Below the pieces are notes generated by a model that worked only from the letters and a program-made list of their open reading frames with translations, was not told where the DNA came from and did not search any database. From positions 2,666,001-2,730,000 of the forward strand of contig NZ_CP108143.1 in the NCBI RefSeq assembly GCF_036206005.1: a DNA stretch of 64,000 nucleotides, written 5' to 3'. How positions within the stretch are numbered: the first letter of the stretch is position 1; each line of letters opens with the position of its first letter. Of the stretch, positions 34,465 through 44,029 are shown piece after piece. Both the position numbers and the translations under genes were made by a program. This stretch comes from Streptomyces sp. NBC_00178. GTDB taxonomy: Bacteria; Actinomycetota; Actinomycetes; Streptomycetales; Streptomycetaceae.

Positions 34465-35734
34465 CCCTTCCGAGGCTCCGTACGACTTCGTCGGGATCGG
34501 GCTCGGCCCGTTCAACCTCGGACTCGCGTGCCTCACCGAGCCGATCGGTGAACTGAGCGGGGTGTTCCTGGAGTCCAAGCCGGATTTCGAGTGGCACTCG
34601 GGGATGTTCCTCGAAGGAGCCCACCTCCAGACGCCGTTCATGTCGGACCTGGTGACGATGGCCGATCCGGCGTCCCCGTACTCCTTCCTGCAGTACCTGA
34701 AGGAGCGCGGCAGGCTCTACTCGTTCTACATCCGGGAGAACTTCTACCCGCTGCGCACGGAGTACGACGACTACTGCCGGTGGGCCGCCGCACGACTGAG
34801 CAGTATCAGGTTCAACCAAACCGTTCAGTCGGTTACCCACGACGAGGGCGACGGCCTCTACACCGTCCGCACGGCGGACGGCGCCTTCCGCGCCCGTCAC
34901 CTCGTCCTGGGCACCGGCACACCGCCGCACATCCCGGCGGCGTGCGAGGGGCTGGGCGGGGACCTCCTGCACAACTCCCGCTACCTGCAAGCGAAGCCGG
35001 CTCTCCAGGCGAAGAAGTCCATCACCCTGGTGGGCAGCGGGCAGAGCGCGGCCGAGATCTACCACGACCTGCTCTCCGAGATCGACGTGCACGGCTACCG
35101 GCTGAACTGGGTGACGCGCTCCCCGCGCTTCTTCCCGCTGGAGTACACGAAACTCACGCTCGAGATGACCTCGCCGGACTACGTCGACTACTTCCACGCC
35201 CTGCCCGAGGACACCCGCTACCGGCTGGAGTCCGGCCAGAAGGGCCTTTACAAGGGGATCGACGGCGAGCTGATCGACGCGATCTTCGACCTCCTCTACC
35301 GGAAGAACCTGCCGGGCCCCGTGCCCACCCGGCTGCTCACCAACTCCGCGCTGCAGAGGGCGTCCTACGAGGAGTCCACGGGGACGTACACCCTCGGCCT
35401 GCGCCAGGAGGAGCGGGGGACGGACTACGAGCTGGACACCGAGGGCCTGATCCTCGCCACCGGCTACCGGTACGAGGTGCCGGCCTTCCTGGAGCCCGTC
35501 GCCGACCGCATCCGGTACGACGGCCGGGGCCGGTTCGACGTGGCCCGCAACTACAGCATCGACACCACCGGCCGCGGGATCTTCCTGCAGAACGCCGGCG
35601 TGCACACCCACTCGGTCACCTCGCCCGACCTGGGCATGGGCGCCTACCGCAACGCGTACATCATCGGCGAACTGCTCGGCCGGGAGTACTACCCGGTCGA
35701 GAAGTCCGTCGCCTTCCAGGAGTTCGCCGCATGA
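34448..35734 (+). CDS. desB: Cadaverine N-hydroxylase (flavin monooxygenase)
   Basis: 428 residues from TTG 34448, with GGGAGGG 4 nt upstream and a 17-nt overlap with desA. FAD-binding motif [12 protein letters not shown] near residue 17, NADPH motif [15 protein letters not shown] in the middle, and [13 protein letters not shown] in the C-terminal part, as in lysine/ornithine N-hydroxylases. It makes N-hydroxycadaverine. Essential step for the hydroxamate groups that chelate iron. ATGA overlap with desC. Confidence 0.95.
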   Translation: MTALPDPSEAPYDFVGIGLGPFNLGLACLTEPIGELSGVFLESKPDFEWHSGMFLEGAHLQTPFMSDLVTMADPASPYSFLQYLKERGRLYSFYIRENFYPLRTEYDDYCRWAAARLSSIRFNQTVQSVTHDEGDGLYTVRTADGAFRARHLVLGTGTPPHIPAACEGLGGDLLHNSRYLQAKPALQAKKSITLVGSGQSAAEIYHDLLSEIDVHGYRLNWVTRSPRFFPLEYTKLTLEMTSPDYVDYFHALPEDTRYRLESGQKGLYKGIDGELIDAIFDLLYRKNLPGPVPTRLLTNSALQRASYEESTGTYTLGLRQEERGTDYELDTEGLILATGYRYEVPAFLEPVADRIRYDGRGRFDVARNYSIDTTGRGIFLQNAGVHTHSVTSPDLGMGAYRNAYIIGELLGREYYPVEKSVAFQEFAA

Positions 35735-36306
35735 CCACCACGAAACAGCCCGGCCCGTTCACGGTCCGCCCCATGGAGACCGCCCCGGCCGGCCCCGGCC
35801 ACCGGTCGGACGCCGAGGTGGTGCACGGCTGGGTCACCCACCCCAGGTCGGCGTACTGGATGATGGGCGACGCGCGGCTGGAGGACGTCGAGCGGGAGTA
35901 CGCGGCGATAGCCGCCCACCCGCACCACCACGCCTACATCGGGCTGCGGGACGGGGAGCCCGCCTTCCTCATGGAGCGCTACGACCCCACTCACGTCGAG
36001 CTCCGGGGGCTGTACGAGGCGGAGCCCGGCGACGTCGGCATGCACTTCCTGGTGGCACCGCCCGTGACCCCGGTGCACGGCTACACCCTCGCCGTGATCA
36101 CCACCGTCATGGAGACGCTCTTCGCCGATCCGGCGGTGCGCAGGGTGGTCGTCGAACCGGACGTCACCAACACCGCCGTGCAGGCACTGAACGAGGCCGT
36201 CGGCTTCGAGGCGATCCGGGAGATCGCCAAACCGGAGAAGGACGCGCTGCTCAGCGCGTGCACCCGCGAACAGTTCGCCGCCGCGACCACCGGAGCCCGC
36301 CGATGA
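35731..36306 (+). CDS. desC: Acyl-CoA: N-hydroxycadaverine acyltransferase
   Basis: 191 residues from ATG 35731 inside the ATGA overlap with desB. GNAT-like siderophore acyltransferase: [40 protein letters not shown] and [20 protein letters not shown]. It adds succinyl or acetyl groups to N-hydroxycadaverine, giving the hydroxamate monomers. ATGA overlap with desD, so desB-desC-desD are translationally linked. Confidence 0.94.
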   Translation: MTTTKQPGPFTVRPMETAPAGPGHRSDAEVVHGWVTHPRSAYWMMGDARLEDVEREYAAIAAHPHHHAYIGLRDGEPAFLMERYDPTHVELRGLYEAEPGDVGMHFLVAPPVTPVHGYTLAVITTVMETLFADPAVRRVVVEPDVTNTAVQALNEAVGFEAIREIAKPEKDALLSACTREQFAAATTGARR

Positions 36307-38102
36307 CCCCGCACCCCGCCCACGTCTCCGCGCCCGCCCACGAGGCCGTCGCCCACCTCACCCCGGAGCGCTGGGCCGACGCCTGCCGGCTGCTGATCAG
36401 GAAGGCCCTGGCCGAGTTCTCCCACGAGCGGCTGCTGACTCCCGAGCCCCTGGGCGAGGACCGCTACCTCGTGCGGAGCGACGACGGGACGGTCGCGTAC
36501 TGCTTCACCGCCCGGCGCTTCGCACTGGACCACTGGCAGGTCGACGCCGCGTCGGTGACCCGGCGGCGGCACGGCACCGACCTCCCCCTGGACGCGCTGG
36601 AGTTCTTCGTCGAACTGCGGTCCACGCTGGGCCTTTCGGCGGAGATCCTGCCGGTGTACCTGGAGGAGATCTCCTCCACACTGGCCGGAACCGCGTACAA
36701 GCTGGCGAAGGAACCGACCACGTCGGCACAGCTCGCCGTGGCCGGTTTCCAGGCCATCGAGACGGGCATGACCGAAGGGCACCCCTGTTTTGTCGCCAAC
36801 AACGGGCGGCTCGGTTTCGGGGTGGACGAATATCGTGCGTATGCCCCGGAGGCGGCGGCCGGAATCACCCTCGTCTGGCTGGCCGCCCGTCGTGATCACG
36901 CCACGTTCACCGCGGGCACCGGCCTCGACTACGCCGGCCTGATCGCCGGCGAGCTGGGCCAGGAGACCCTGGACGGGTTCGCCGCGCGCATGGACGGCCT
37001 CGGGCTGGACCTCGACGACTACCTGCTGATCCCGGTCCACCCGTGGCAGTGGTGGAACAAGCTGTCCGTCACCTTCGCCGGCGAGGTGGCACGGCAGCGC
37101 CTGGTGTGCCTGGGCGAGGCCGGCGACTCCTATCTCGCCCAGCAGTCGATCCGGACCTTCTTCAACACCGACCACCCCGCCAAGCACTACGTGAAGACGG
37201 CGCTGTCCGTGCTGAACATGGGCTTCATGCGGGGGCTGTCGGCCGCGTACATGGAGGCGACACCCGCGATCAACGACTGGCTCGCCGGTCTGATCGAGCG
37301 GGACGGGCTGCTGCGCGGAACCGGCTTCTCGATCATCCGCGAGCGCGCGGCCGTCGGCTACCGGCACCGGACCTACGAAACGGCCACCGCCAAGGGGTCC
37401 CCGTACCTCAAGATGCTGGCCGCGCTCTGGCGGGAGAGCCCGGTGCCGTCCCTGACCGGGGGCGAACGCCTCGCGACGATGGCCTCGCTGCTCCACGAGG
37501 ACGGCGAGGGCCGCTCGGTGGCGGCCGCGCTGATCGCCGAGTCGGGGCTGGACCCCGCCGACTGGCTGCGGCGCTACCTGGACGCCTACCTGGTGCCGGT
37601 GCTGCACAGCTTCTACGCCTACGACCTGGTGTTCATGCCGCACGGCGAGAACGTGATCCTGGTCGTCGAGGACGGCGTCGTGCGGCGCACGGTGTTCAAG
37701 GACATCGCCGAGGAGATCGCGGTCATGGACCCGGACGCGGTGCTGCCGCCCCAGGTCGAGCGGATACGCGCCGAGGTCCCCGAGGACATGAAGCTGCTCT
37801 CGGTCCTCACCGACGTCTTCGACTGCTTCCTGCGCTTCCTGGGAGCCGGTCTGGCCACCGAGGGCGTCCTGGACGAGGAGTCCTTCTGGCGGACGGTGGC
37901 GGCGTGCGTCCGGGGTTACCAGGAGTCCGTGCCGTATCTCGCGGACAAGTTCGCGCAGTACGACATGTTCACGGCGGAGTTCGCGCTGTCCTGCCTGAAC
38001 CGGCTCCAGCTGCGCGACAACCAGCAGATGGTGGACCTCGGCGATCCGGCGGGCGCCCTGCAGCTGACCGGCACCCTGCGGAACCCGATCGCGGGGTACT
38101 GA
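36303..38102 (+). CDS. desD: Desferrioxamine synthetase (NRPS-independent siderophore synthetase)
   Basis: 599 residues from ATG 36303. IucA/IucC family: TEGHPCFVANNGRLGFGVDE near residue 155, HPWQWWNKLSVTFAGEV, SIRTFFNTDHPAKHYVKTAL, HGENVILVVEDG. It adenylates and joins the succinyl-hydroxycadaverine units into linear and cyclic trimers (desferrioxamines B/E) in the cytoplasm. Last gene of the operon; a 15-bp stem terminator follows 7 bp after the stop. Confidence 0.95.
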   Translation: MTPHPAHVSAPAHEAVAHLTPERWADACRLLIRKALAEFSHERLLTPEPLGEDRYLVRSDDGTVAYCFTARRFALDHWQVDAASVTRRRHGTDLPLDALEFFVELRSTLGLSAEILPVYLEEISSTLAGTAYKLAKEPTTSAQLAVAGFQAIETGMTEGHPCFVANNGRLGFGVDEYRAYAPEAAAGITLVWLAARRDHATFTAGTGLDYAGLIAGELGQETLDGFAARMDGLGLDLDDYLLIPVHPWQWWNKLSVTFAGEVARQRLVCLGEAGDSYLAQQSIRTFFNTDHPAKHYVKTALSVLNMGFMRGLSAAYMEATPAINDWLAGLIERDGLLRGTGFSIIRERAAVGYRHRTYETATAKGSPYLKMLAALWRESPVPSLTGGERLATMASLLHEDGEGRSVAAALIAESGLDPADWLRRYLDAYLVPVLHSFYAYDLVFMPHGENVILVVEDGVVRRTVFKDIAEEIAVMDPDAVLPPQVERIRAEVPEDMKLLSVLTDVFDCFLRFLGAGLATEGVLDEESFWRTVAACVRGYQESVPYLADKFAQYDMFTAEFALSCLNRLQLRDNQQMVDLGDPAGALQLTGTLRNPIAGY

Positions 38103-38109
38103 GCCCCGT

Positions 38110-38149
38110 CCCCTCGGTCCCGCGCGTCGGGGAGCGCGGGACCGAGGGG
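38110..38149 (+). terminator. Terminator of desABCD
   Basis: Perfect 15-bp stem CCCCTCGGTCCCGCG (38110-38124) with its complement (38135-38149), loop of 10 nt. Confidence 0.85.
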
Positions 38150-38264
38150 CACTCGATCGCGACTTAAGCGACATTCTCTTCAAACAGGTCACGCAGTGCG
38201 TGATTCCTGCCCGATATCGGGCAGATTTGTTGCGCAGCGAGCCCGATCCACGCAATATCGACGA

Positions 38265-38540
38265 GTGCTCGAACGCCGCTCCACGCATGACGACCTCATC
38301 GACCACCTCGTACGCTCCACCGCGCTCCAGCGCGGCGAGGCGGCCAGGGTGGTCCTCGACGTGCTGGCGTACTTCGACGAGACGACCGAGGCCTTCGTCC
38401 GGCGCCGCCACCGCGAACTGCAGTCGGGCGGCCTGGTCAACACGGAGATCTTCGAGCGGATCGCGGCCGAGCTGCCGCACCGCGCGGTGGCACCGCAGGA
38501 GCTCTCGCTCCGGCAGCTGCGGCGCCTCGTCTACGGCTGA
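38265..38540 (+). CDS. Small conserved hypothetical protein upstream of glmS
   Basis: About 91 residues from GTG 38265 (VLERRSTHDDLIDHLVRSTA); GTG 38196 would add 23 less conserved-looking residues. Mostly helical: a STALQRGEAARVVLDVLAYF helix, FVRRRHRELQSGGLVNTEIF, and an end LSLRQLRRLVYG. The shape is reminiscent of a small winged-helix or four-helix protein, but I do not recognise the family. No clear ribosome binding site. 56 bp before the glmS gene, so possibly co-transcribed. Confidence 0.6.
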   Translation: MLERRSTHDDLIDHLVRSTALQRGEAARVVLDVLAYFDETTEAFVRRRHRELQSGGLVNTEIFERIAAELPHRAVAPQELSLRQLRRLVYG

Positions 38541-38596
38541 ACACAACGCCCGCGGCCGGGCACGGAACTCTGTACGTCGATGGAGGGCAGGAACCC

Positions 38597-40426
38597 ATGT
38601 GCGGGATCGTCGGTTACATCGGGAAGCGTGACGTGGCACCGCTGCTGCTGGAAGGCCTGCAGCGGCTGGAGTACCGGGGCTACGACTCCGCGGGCATCGT
38701 CATCACGGGCAAGGCCGCGGCGGGCAAGCCGGGCACCCTGAAGACGGTCAAGGCCAAGGGCCGGGTCCGCGAGCTGGAGGCCCGCGTCCCCAAGCGCTTC
38801 GCCGGCACCACGGGCATCGCCCACACCCGCTGGGCCACCCACGGCGCCCCGAGCGACGAGAACGCCCACCCGCACCTGGACGCGGAGAACAAGGTCGCCG
38901 TCGTCCACAACGGCATCATCGACAACGCCTCCGAGCTGCGCGCGAAGCTCGTCGCCGACGGGATCGTCTTCCTCTCCGAGACCGACACCGAGGTGCTGGT
39001 CCACCTCATCTCCCGCTCGCAGGCGCTCACCCTGGAGGAGAAGGTCCGCGAGGCGCTGAAGTCCGTCGAGGGCACGTACGGCATCGCCGTCCTGCACGCC
39101 GACTTCAACGACCGCATCGTCGTCGCCCGCAACGGCTCCCCCGTCGTGCTGGGCATCGGCGAGAAGGAGATGTTCGTCGCCTCCGACGTCGCGGCCCTGG
39201 TCGCGCACACCCGCCAGATCGTCACCCTGGACGACGGCGAGATGGCCACCCTCAAGGCCGACGACTTCCGCACGTACACCACCGAGGGCTCGACCACGAC
39301 GGCCACGCCCACCACGGTGGAGTGGGAGGCCGAGTCGTACGACATGGGCGGCCACGACACGTACATGCACAAGGAGATCTCCGAGCAGGCAGACGCCGTG
39401 GACCGCGTGCTCCGCGGACGCATCGACGACCGCTTCTCCACGGTGCACCTCGGCGGGCTGAACCTGGACGCCCGCGAGGCCCGCGGTGTCCGCCGCATCA
39501 AGATCCTGGGCTGCGGCACCTCGTACCACGCGGGTCTGATCGGCGCCGGCCTCATCGAGGAGCTGGCCCGCATCCCGGCGGACGCCGAGCCCGCGTCGGA
39601 GTTCCGCTACCGCAACCCCGTGGTGGACCCCGACACCCTCTACGTCGCCGTCTCCCAGTCCGGTGAGACCTACGACGTCCTGGCCGCCGTGCAGGAGCTC
39701 AAGCGCAAGGGCGCGCGCGTCCTGGGCGTGGTGAACGTGGTCGGCTCGGCGATCGCCCGCGAGGCGGACGGCGGCATGTACGTCCACGCGGGCCCCGAGG
39801 TCTGCGTCGTCTCCACGAAGTGCTTCACCAACACCGTCGTCGCCTTCGCGCTGCTCGCCCTGCACCTGGGCCGCATCCGCGACCTGTCGGTGTCCGACGG
39901 CAAGCGGATCATCGAGGGCCTGCGGAAGCTGCCCGAGCAGATCGGCCAGATCCTGGAGGCCGAGGACGACATCAAGAAGCTCGCCGAGGAGTACGCGGGC
40001 GCGCAGTCGATGATGTTCATCGGCCGCGTCCGGGGCTACCCCGTGGCTCTGGAGGCCTCCCTGAAGCTCAAGGAGATCTCCTACATCCACGCCGAGGCCT
40101 ACCCGGCCTCCGAGCTGAAGCACGGCCCGCTCGCGCTCATCGAGCCGGCGCTCCCGACCGTGGCGATCGTCCCGGACGACGACCTGCTGGAGAAGAACCG
40201 CGCCGCGCTGGAGGAGATCAAGGCCCGCAGCGGACGCATCCTGGCCGTCGCCCACCGCGAGCAGGAGAGGGCCGACCACACGATCGTCGTCCCGAAGAAC
40301 GAGAACGAGCTGGACCCGATCCTGATGGGCATCCCGCTGCAACTCCTCGCCTACCACACGGCCCTGGCCATGGGCCGTGACATCGACAAGCCGCGCAACC
40401 TGGCGAAGTCGGTCACCGTCGAGTAG
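38597..40426 (+). CDS. glmS: Glutamine--fructose-6-phosphate aminotransferase
   Basis: 609 residues. N-terminal class II glutaminase with the nucleophile Cys2 (MCGIVGYIGKRDVAPLLLEG), RYDS-type block EYRGYDSAG, then two SIS isomerase domains (LGCGTSYHAGLIGAGLIEEL; SQSGETYDVLAAVQELK) and the closing LAKSVTVE. It makes glucosamine-6-phosphate, the entry to cell-wall amino sugars. S. coelicolor has two such genes; the place next to des and adpA corresponds to the one called glmS2. A strong bidirectional hairpin follows. Confidence 0.94.
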   Translation: MCGIVGYIGKRDVAPLLLEGLQRLEYRGYDSAGIVITGKAAAGKPGTLKTVKAKGRVRELEARVPKRFAGTTGIAHTRWATHGAPSDENAHPHLDAENKVAVVHNGIIDNASELRAKLVADGIVFLSETDTEVLVHLISRSQALTLEEKVREALKSVEGTYGIAVLHADFNDRIVVARNGSPVVLGIGEKEMFVASDVAALVAHTRQIVTLDDGEMATLKADDFRTYTTEGSTTTATPTTVEWEAESYDMGGHDTYMHKEISEQADAVDRVLRGRIDDRFSTVHLGGLNLDAREARGVRRIKILGCGTSYHAGLIGAGLIEELARIPADAEPASEFRYRNPVVDPDTLYVAVSQSGETYDVLAAVQELKRKGARVLGVVNVVGSAIAREADGGMYVHAGPEVCVVSTKCFTNTVVAFALLALHLGRIRDLSVSDGKRIIEGLRKLPEQIGQILEAEDDIKKLAEEYAGAQSMMFIGRVRGYPVALEASLKLKEISYIHAEAYPASELKHGPLALIEPALPTVAIVPDDDLLEKNRAALEEIKARSGRILAVAHREQERADHTIVVPKNENELDPILMGIPLQLLAYHTALAMGRDIDKPRNLAKSVTVE

Positions 40427-40456
40427 CCGGCACCGTCCGCCCGTTCCGGGAGGACG

Positions 40457-40497
40457 CCGCAAAAGGCTCCTGACGTTATGTCAGGAGCCTTTTGCGG
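40457..40497. terminator. Long perfect hairpin, bidirectional terminator
   Basis: An 18-bp perfect stem (40457-40474 with 40480-40497) and a 5-nt loop GTTAT. In both orientations the stem contains AAAAGG/CCTTTT so each strand ends in a short U-run. It lies between the convergent glmS and universal-stress genes. Confidence 0.92.
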
Positions 40498-40536
40498 TGG
40501 TGCCCCTGATGGCGGATCAGGAGCGCGTCCGGCAGG

Positions 40537-41058
40537 TCAGGGGATGACGATGACCGGGCGCTGGGCCCGGCGCGCGAGACGGCCCGCCACGGACCCGAAG
40601 ATGCGGCCCACGATGCCGTGGGTCGACCCGACGACGATCGCGTCGGCCGAGTACTCCCGGCCGACCTCCTCGAGCTCGTGGCAGATGTCCCCGCCGCGCT
40701 CGACGAGGACCCAGGGCACCTCGGCGAGGTAGTCGGCGCAGGCCAGCTCCAGCCCGAGGACCTCGGTGCGGTGATCGGGCACGTCCACGAAGACGGGCGG
40801 CTCGCAGCCCGCCCAGACCGTGGTGGGAAGCCTGTTCGCGACGTGGACGATGATCAGGCCCGAGCTGTGCCGGTGCGCCATGCCGATGGCGTAGGCGAGG
40901 GCGCGCTCGCTGGACATGGAGCCGTCGAAACCGACCACGACGCCATGCCGGAAGGCGGGATCGCAGGAAGGGCGCGACTCTCCGACCGTCTGGGGCTCCG
41001 ACCCTGGGTCGGCTACCTGCTTGCGGTCTGCGGGTTCAGGGATTTCGTGACCGGCCAT
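40537..41058 (-). CDS. Universal stress protein
   Basis: 173 residues from the ATG at 41058 (MAGHEIPEPADRKQ); the longer frame to 41256 adds unlike sequence. Single UspA domain: VVVGFDGSMSSERALAYAIG at the start, SADAIVVGSTHGIVGRIFGS near the end with the ATP-binding G-x2-G-x9-G-S pattern approximately kept, last strand RPVIVIP. These proteins help survival in stationary phase and stress. Convergent with glmS, divergent from adpA across an 826-bp gap. Confidence 0.9.
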   Translation of the reverse strand: MAGHEIPEPADRKQVADPGSEPQTVGESRPSCDPAFRHGVVVGFDGSMSSERALAYAIGMAHRHSSGLIIVHVANRLPTTVWAGCEPPVFVDVPDHRTEVLGLELACADYLAEVPWVLVERGGDICHELEEVGREYSADAIVVGSTHGIVGRIFGSVAGRLARRAQRPVIVIP

Positions 41059-41884
41059 CGGTGTCTCGGCGAAGAGAGTCCTCGTGAGGAGAGAGCGGTT
41101 CGGAGGTGGTTCTGCGAGTGTCGAAGCTGTGTCCGGGAAACATCTTCCCAAGCCCCTACCCCCAAGGGTACGGCCCCACTCCTCCACTGCCCAGTCCTCG
41201 CGAAGCCCGCGTGCGGCAATGGAGGGAGCATGCCGGACGGCGCCCCGGTATGGCAATGCCGGTTGTGTTCTACATGCAGCTCGCGACAGCGACTGACACC
41301 TTTCGACCCGGCTTCACGCCGGCTCCCGGGCGGATCCCCGCAAGGCGGCCGAACGCGCCACGCGATCCCGCCCGTCCGGGCCGTCACACCCAGCCATCGG
41401 GTCACTGCGCACCGTCGATCCCGGGCGCCCGAGCGGCTCACAGAGGCACCTGAGGCGCATGGAGGCTCCCGGGAACAAGGGGCGTGCGCCGGTCGCATGA
41501 CTGGAATGCGCGCACGCGACCGTCAGTTTTCAGCCAACTTCACCTGAACCCCATTTCCTTGGTGTCATAGCTGCCCAACCCACGTGCCAGCAGGCAGGAA
41601 TAGACCGCGCGGTACGCTTTGACCCTATGGGGACGGGCCATGATCGCGAGGCGCACTTCCCAGGGGGCTCCGCGGGTGAAACGCTTCGTGATCGAACGCT
41701 TCGCGCCAAGTTGCCTTGTCGACATAGTGCCGGTGGGGGAACGTGTCACGTCGGCACCACGGGACGCAGTAGATTCGATCTTGAGTCGAAGGCTGGGGAC
41801 GCGTGCAAGACCGAGGGGAAACGTGCAGGAGCGACAGGCCCGTAGGGACCAGGAAGACGCGAACACCGAGGGGGGCTTAGCGTC
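41059..41884. promoter_or_regulatory. Long adpA upstream region
   Basis: About 826 bp without a convincing gene; codon use of all frames here is poor. adpA is known for a long regulated promoter bound by several developmental regulators. Seen here: TTGACC at 41619-41624 without a good -10; the palindrome ACGTGTCACGT (41741-41751) nested in the inverted repeat GTGCCG/CGGCAC (41727-41732 and 41752-41757); and TAGATT (41769-41774) as a possible -10. This nested structure about 130-160 bp before the ATG is the best candidate for an operator. Confidence 0.5.
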
Positions 41885-43117
41885 ATGAGCCAGGACTCCG
41901 CCACCGCGACGGAGGCGGCACGGAAGCTTTCCGGGCGGCGACGCCGGGAAGTGGTAGCCGTACTGCTGTTCAGCGGCGGCCCGATCTTCGAGAGCTCCAT
42001 TCCGCTCTCAGTCTTCGGAATCGACCGGCAGGACGCGGGCGTTCCGCGCTACCGCCTGCTCGTCTGCGGGGGCGAGGAAGGACCGCTGCGCACCACCGGC
42101 GGGCTCGAACTCAGCACGCCGTACGGCCTGGAGGCGATCAGCAGGGCCGGCACCGTCGTGGTGCCCGCCTGGCGGTCCATCACCTCCCCGCCGCCCGCCG
42201 AGGCCCTGGACGCGCTGCGTCGCGCCCACGAGGAGGGCGCCCGCATCGTCGGTCTGTGCACGGGGGCCTTCGTCCTCGCCGCGGCCGGCCTGCTGGACGG
42301 ACGGCCGGCCACCACGCACTGGATGTACGCGCCGACGCTGGCCAAGCGCTATCCGTCGGTGCACGTCGATCCGCGTGAGCTGTTCGTCGACGACGGCGAC
42401 GTGCTCACCTCGGCCGGGACCGCGGCCGGAATCGACCTGTGCCTCCACATAGTCCGTACCGACCACGGCACCGAGGCCGCCGGGGCGCTGGCGCGCCGGC
42501 TCGTCGTGCCGCCGCGGCGCAGTGGCGGCCAGGAGCGCTACCTGGACAGGTCTTTACCCGAAGAGATCGGCTCCGACCCGCTCGCCGAGGTCGTGGCCTG
42601 GGCGCTGGAGCATCTCCACGAGCAGTTCGACGTGGAGACGCTGGCCGCGCGCGCCTACATGAGCAGGCGGACCTTCGACCGCAGGTTCCGCTCGCTCACG
42701 GGCAGCGCACCGCTCCAGTGGCTCATCACCCAGCGCGTGCTGCAGGCGCAGCGGCTCCTGGAGACCTCCGACTACTCGGTCGACGAGGTCGCCGGTCGCT
42801 GCGGCTTCCGCTCGCCGGTCGCGCTGCGCGGGCATTTCCGCCGCCAGCTGGGCTCCTCCCCCGCCGCGTACCGGGCCGCCTACCGGGCCCGCCGTCCGCA
42901 GGGCGGGGTGCTGGAGAGCGTCACCGGGGCGATCGAGACGTCCGTGCCCGTCCAGGGCACTCCGTCCAGCCGGCGAGCCGCTGCCGCGGCTTCCGCCGGC
43001 CCGTCCCCGGTCACCGCGTCGACGGGTCCGGGGGGTCCCGCCGAGCGCTTCGGGCCGGGCCCCGAGGCGTACGTTCAGGGCCGCCCGGCCCTGCCGGGGC
43101 AGCGCAGCGCCCCGTAG
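41885..43117 (+). CDS. adpA: Developmental master regulator AdpA (AraC family), TTA-containing
   Basis: 410 residues from ATG 41885. N-terminal DJ-1/PfpI-like domain ([40 protein letters not shown]) and C-terminal AraC DNA-binding domain ([40 protein letters not shown]), then a variable Ala/Pro-rich tail. AdpA controls hundreds of genes for aerial growth and secondary metabolism. Codon 224 (42554-42556), between the two domains, is TTA and makes translation depend on the bldA tRNA. orn follows 10 bp after the stop, as in other Streptomyces. Confidence 0.96.
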   Translation: MSQDSATATEAARKLSGRRRREVVAVLLFSGGPIFESSIPLSVFGIDRQDAGVPRYRLLVCGGEEGPLRTTGGLELSTPYGLEAISRAGTVVVPAWRSITSPPPAEALDALRRAHEEGARIVGLCTGAFVLAAAGLLDGRPATTHWMYAPTLAKRYPSVHVDPRELFVDDGDVLTSAGTAAGIDLCLHIVRTDHGTEAAGALARRLVVPPRRSGGQERYLDRSLPEEIGSDPLAEVVAWALEHLHEQFDVETLAARAYMSRRTFDRRFRSLTGSAPLQWLITQRVLQAQRLLETSDYSVDEVAGRCGFRSPVALRGHFRRQLGSSPAAYRAAYRARRPQGGVLESVTGAIETSVPVQGTPSSRRAAAAASAGPSPVTASTGPGGPAERFGPGPEAYVQGRPALPGQRSAP

Positions 43118-43127
43118 GGTGGGCTCC

Positions 43128-43736
43128 ATGAACGATCGCATGGTGTGGATCGACTGCGAGATGACCGGGCTCTCGTTGACGGACGACGCACTCATCGAGG
43201 TGGCCGCGCTGGTCACCGACTCGGAACTGAACGTGCTCGGCGACGGGGTGGACATCGTGATCCGTCCGCCGGACGCGGCCCTGGAGACCATGCCCGAGGT
43301 GGTGCGGCAGATGCACACCGCCTCGGGCCTCCTCGACGAGCTGGCCGGGGGCACGACCCTGGCCGAGGCGGAGGAGCGGGTCCTGGCGTACATCAGCGAG
43401 CACGTGAAGGAGCCCGGCAAAGCCCCGCTGTGCGGGAACTCGGTCGGCACCGACCGCGGCTTCCTGGCGCGGGACATGCCGTCGCTGGAGGGGTACCTCC
43501 ACTACCGGATCGTCGATGTGTCCTCGGTCAAGGAGCTGGCGCGCCGCTGGTACCCGAGGGCGTACTTCAACAGTCCGGACAAGAACGGGAACCACCGGGC
43601 GCTGGCGGACATCCGCGACTCGATCACGGAGCTGCGCTACTACCGGGACGCGGTGTTCGTCCCGCAGCCCGGCCCGGACTCGGCCCGTGCCAAGGAGATC
43701 GCGGCACGCCACACCCCGCCGGCCGGACAGCAGTAG
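43128..43736 (+). CDS. orn: Oligoribonuclease
   Basis: 202 residues from ATG 43128, with GGGTGGG upstream; the GTG at 43119 is less likely. DEDDh exonuclease: [20 protein letters not shown] (ExoI with D and E), [20 protein letters not shown] (ExoII), and [20 protein letters not shown] (ExoIII with His and Asp). It degrades 2-5 nt RNA and pGpG, so it also clears the breakdown product of cyclic di-GMP. Named ornA in S. coelicolor. Probably partly co-transcribed with adpA. Confidence 0.95.
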   Translation: MNDRMVWIDCEMTGLSLTDDALIEVAALVTDSELNVLGDGVDIVIRPPDAALETMPEVVRQMHTASGLLDELAGGTTLAEAEERVLAYISEHVKEPGKAPLCGNSVGTDRGFLARDMPSLEGYLHYRIVDVSSVKELARRWYPRAYFNSPDKNGNHRALADIRDSITELRYYRDAVFVPQPGPDSARAKEIAARHTPPAGQQ

Positions 43737-43859
43737 GAGACGCGCTGGTCACGGGCCCTCCGGGGCCCGTGCGCCACGCCTGAGGAACTCGGGCGCGAGC
43801 ACCCTCCCGGACCCTGTACACTTTTTCTCGGCCGGTCAGGAAATGGACCGGGCGACATG

Positions 43860-43932
43860 GTGGGTATAGCTCAGCTGGCAGAGCACCTGGTTGTGGTCCA
43901 GGATGTCGCGGGTTCAAGTCCCGTTACTCACC
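43860..43932 (+). tRNA. tRNA-His (anticodon GTG)
   Basis: Cloverleaf is complete: acceptor GTGGGTA pairs with TACTCAC, D-arm GCTCAGCTGGCAGAGC, anticodon loop TTGTGGT with anticodon GTG, and T-arm GGGTTCAAGTCCC. The discriminator is C73 (43932), opposite a G at 43859 that can serve as G-1, the histidine identity pair. CCA is not encoded. Confidence 0.97.
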
Positions 43933-43939
43933 CTGACAG

Positions 43940-43977
43940 AGCAGCCCCTGACCTGGAACGACAGGTCAGGGGCTGCT
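43940..43977 (+). terminator. Terminator after tRNA-His
   Basis: Perfect 15-bp stem AGCAGCCCCTGACCT (43940-43954) with its complement (43963-43977), 8-nt loop, then TTTC. It may also serve the leftward sigma-factor gene ending at 44030. Confidence 0.92.
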
Positions 43978-44029
43978 TTCTTGTGCCCGGGCGCCGCCCG
44001 GCCGTCGGGCGCCTCCCGGGCGCGGCCGG

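Noticed and set aside
41106..41453. 115-residue frame in the adpA upstream region
   Set aside because: Poor third-position GC pattern and Pro/Arg-rich composition; the region is better explained as regulatory.
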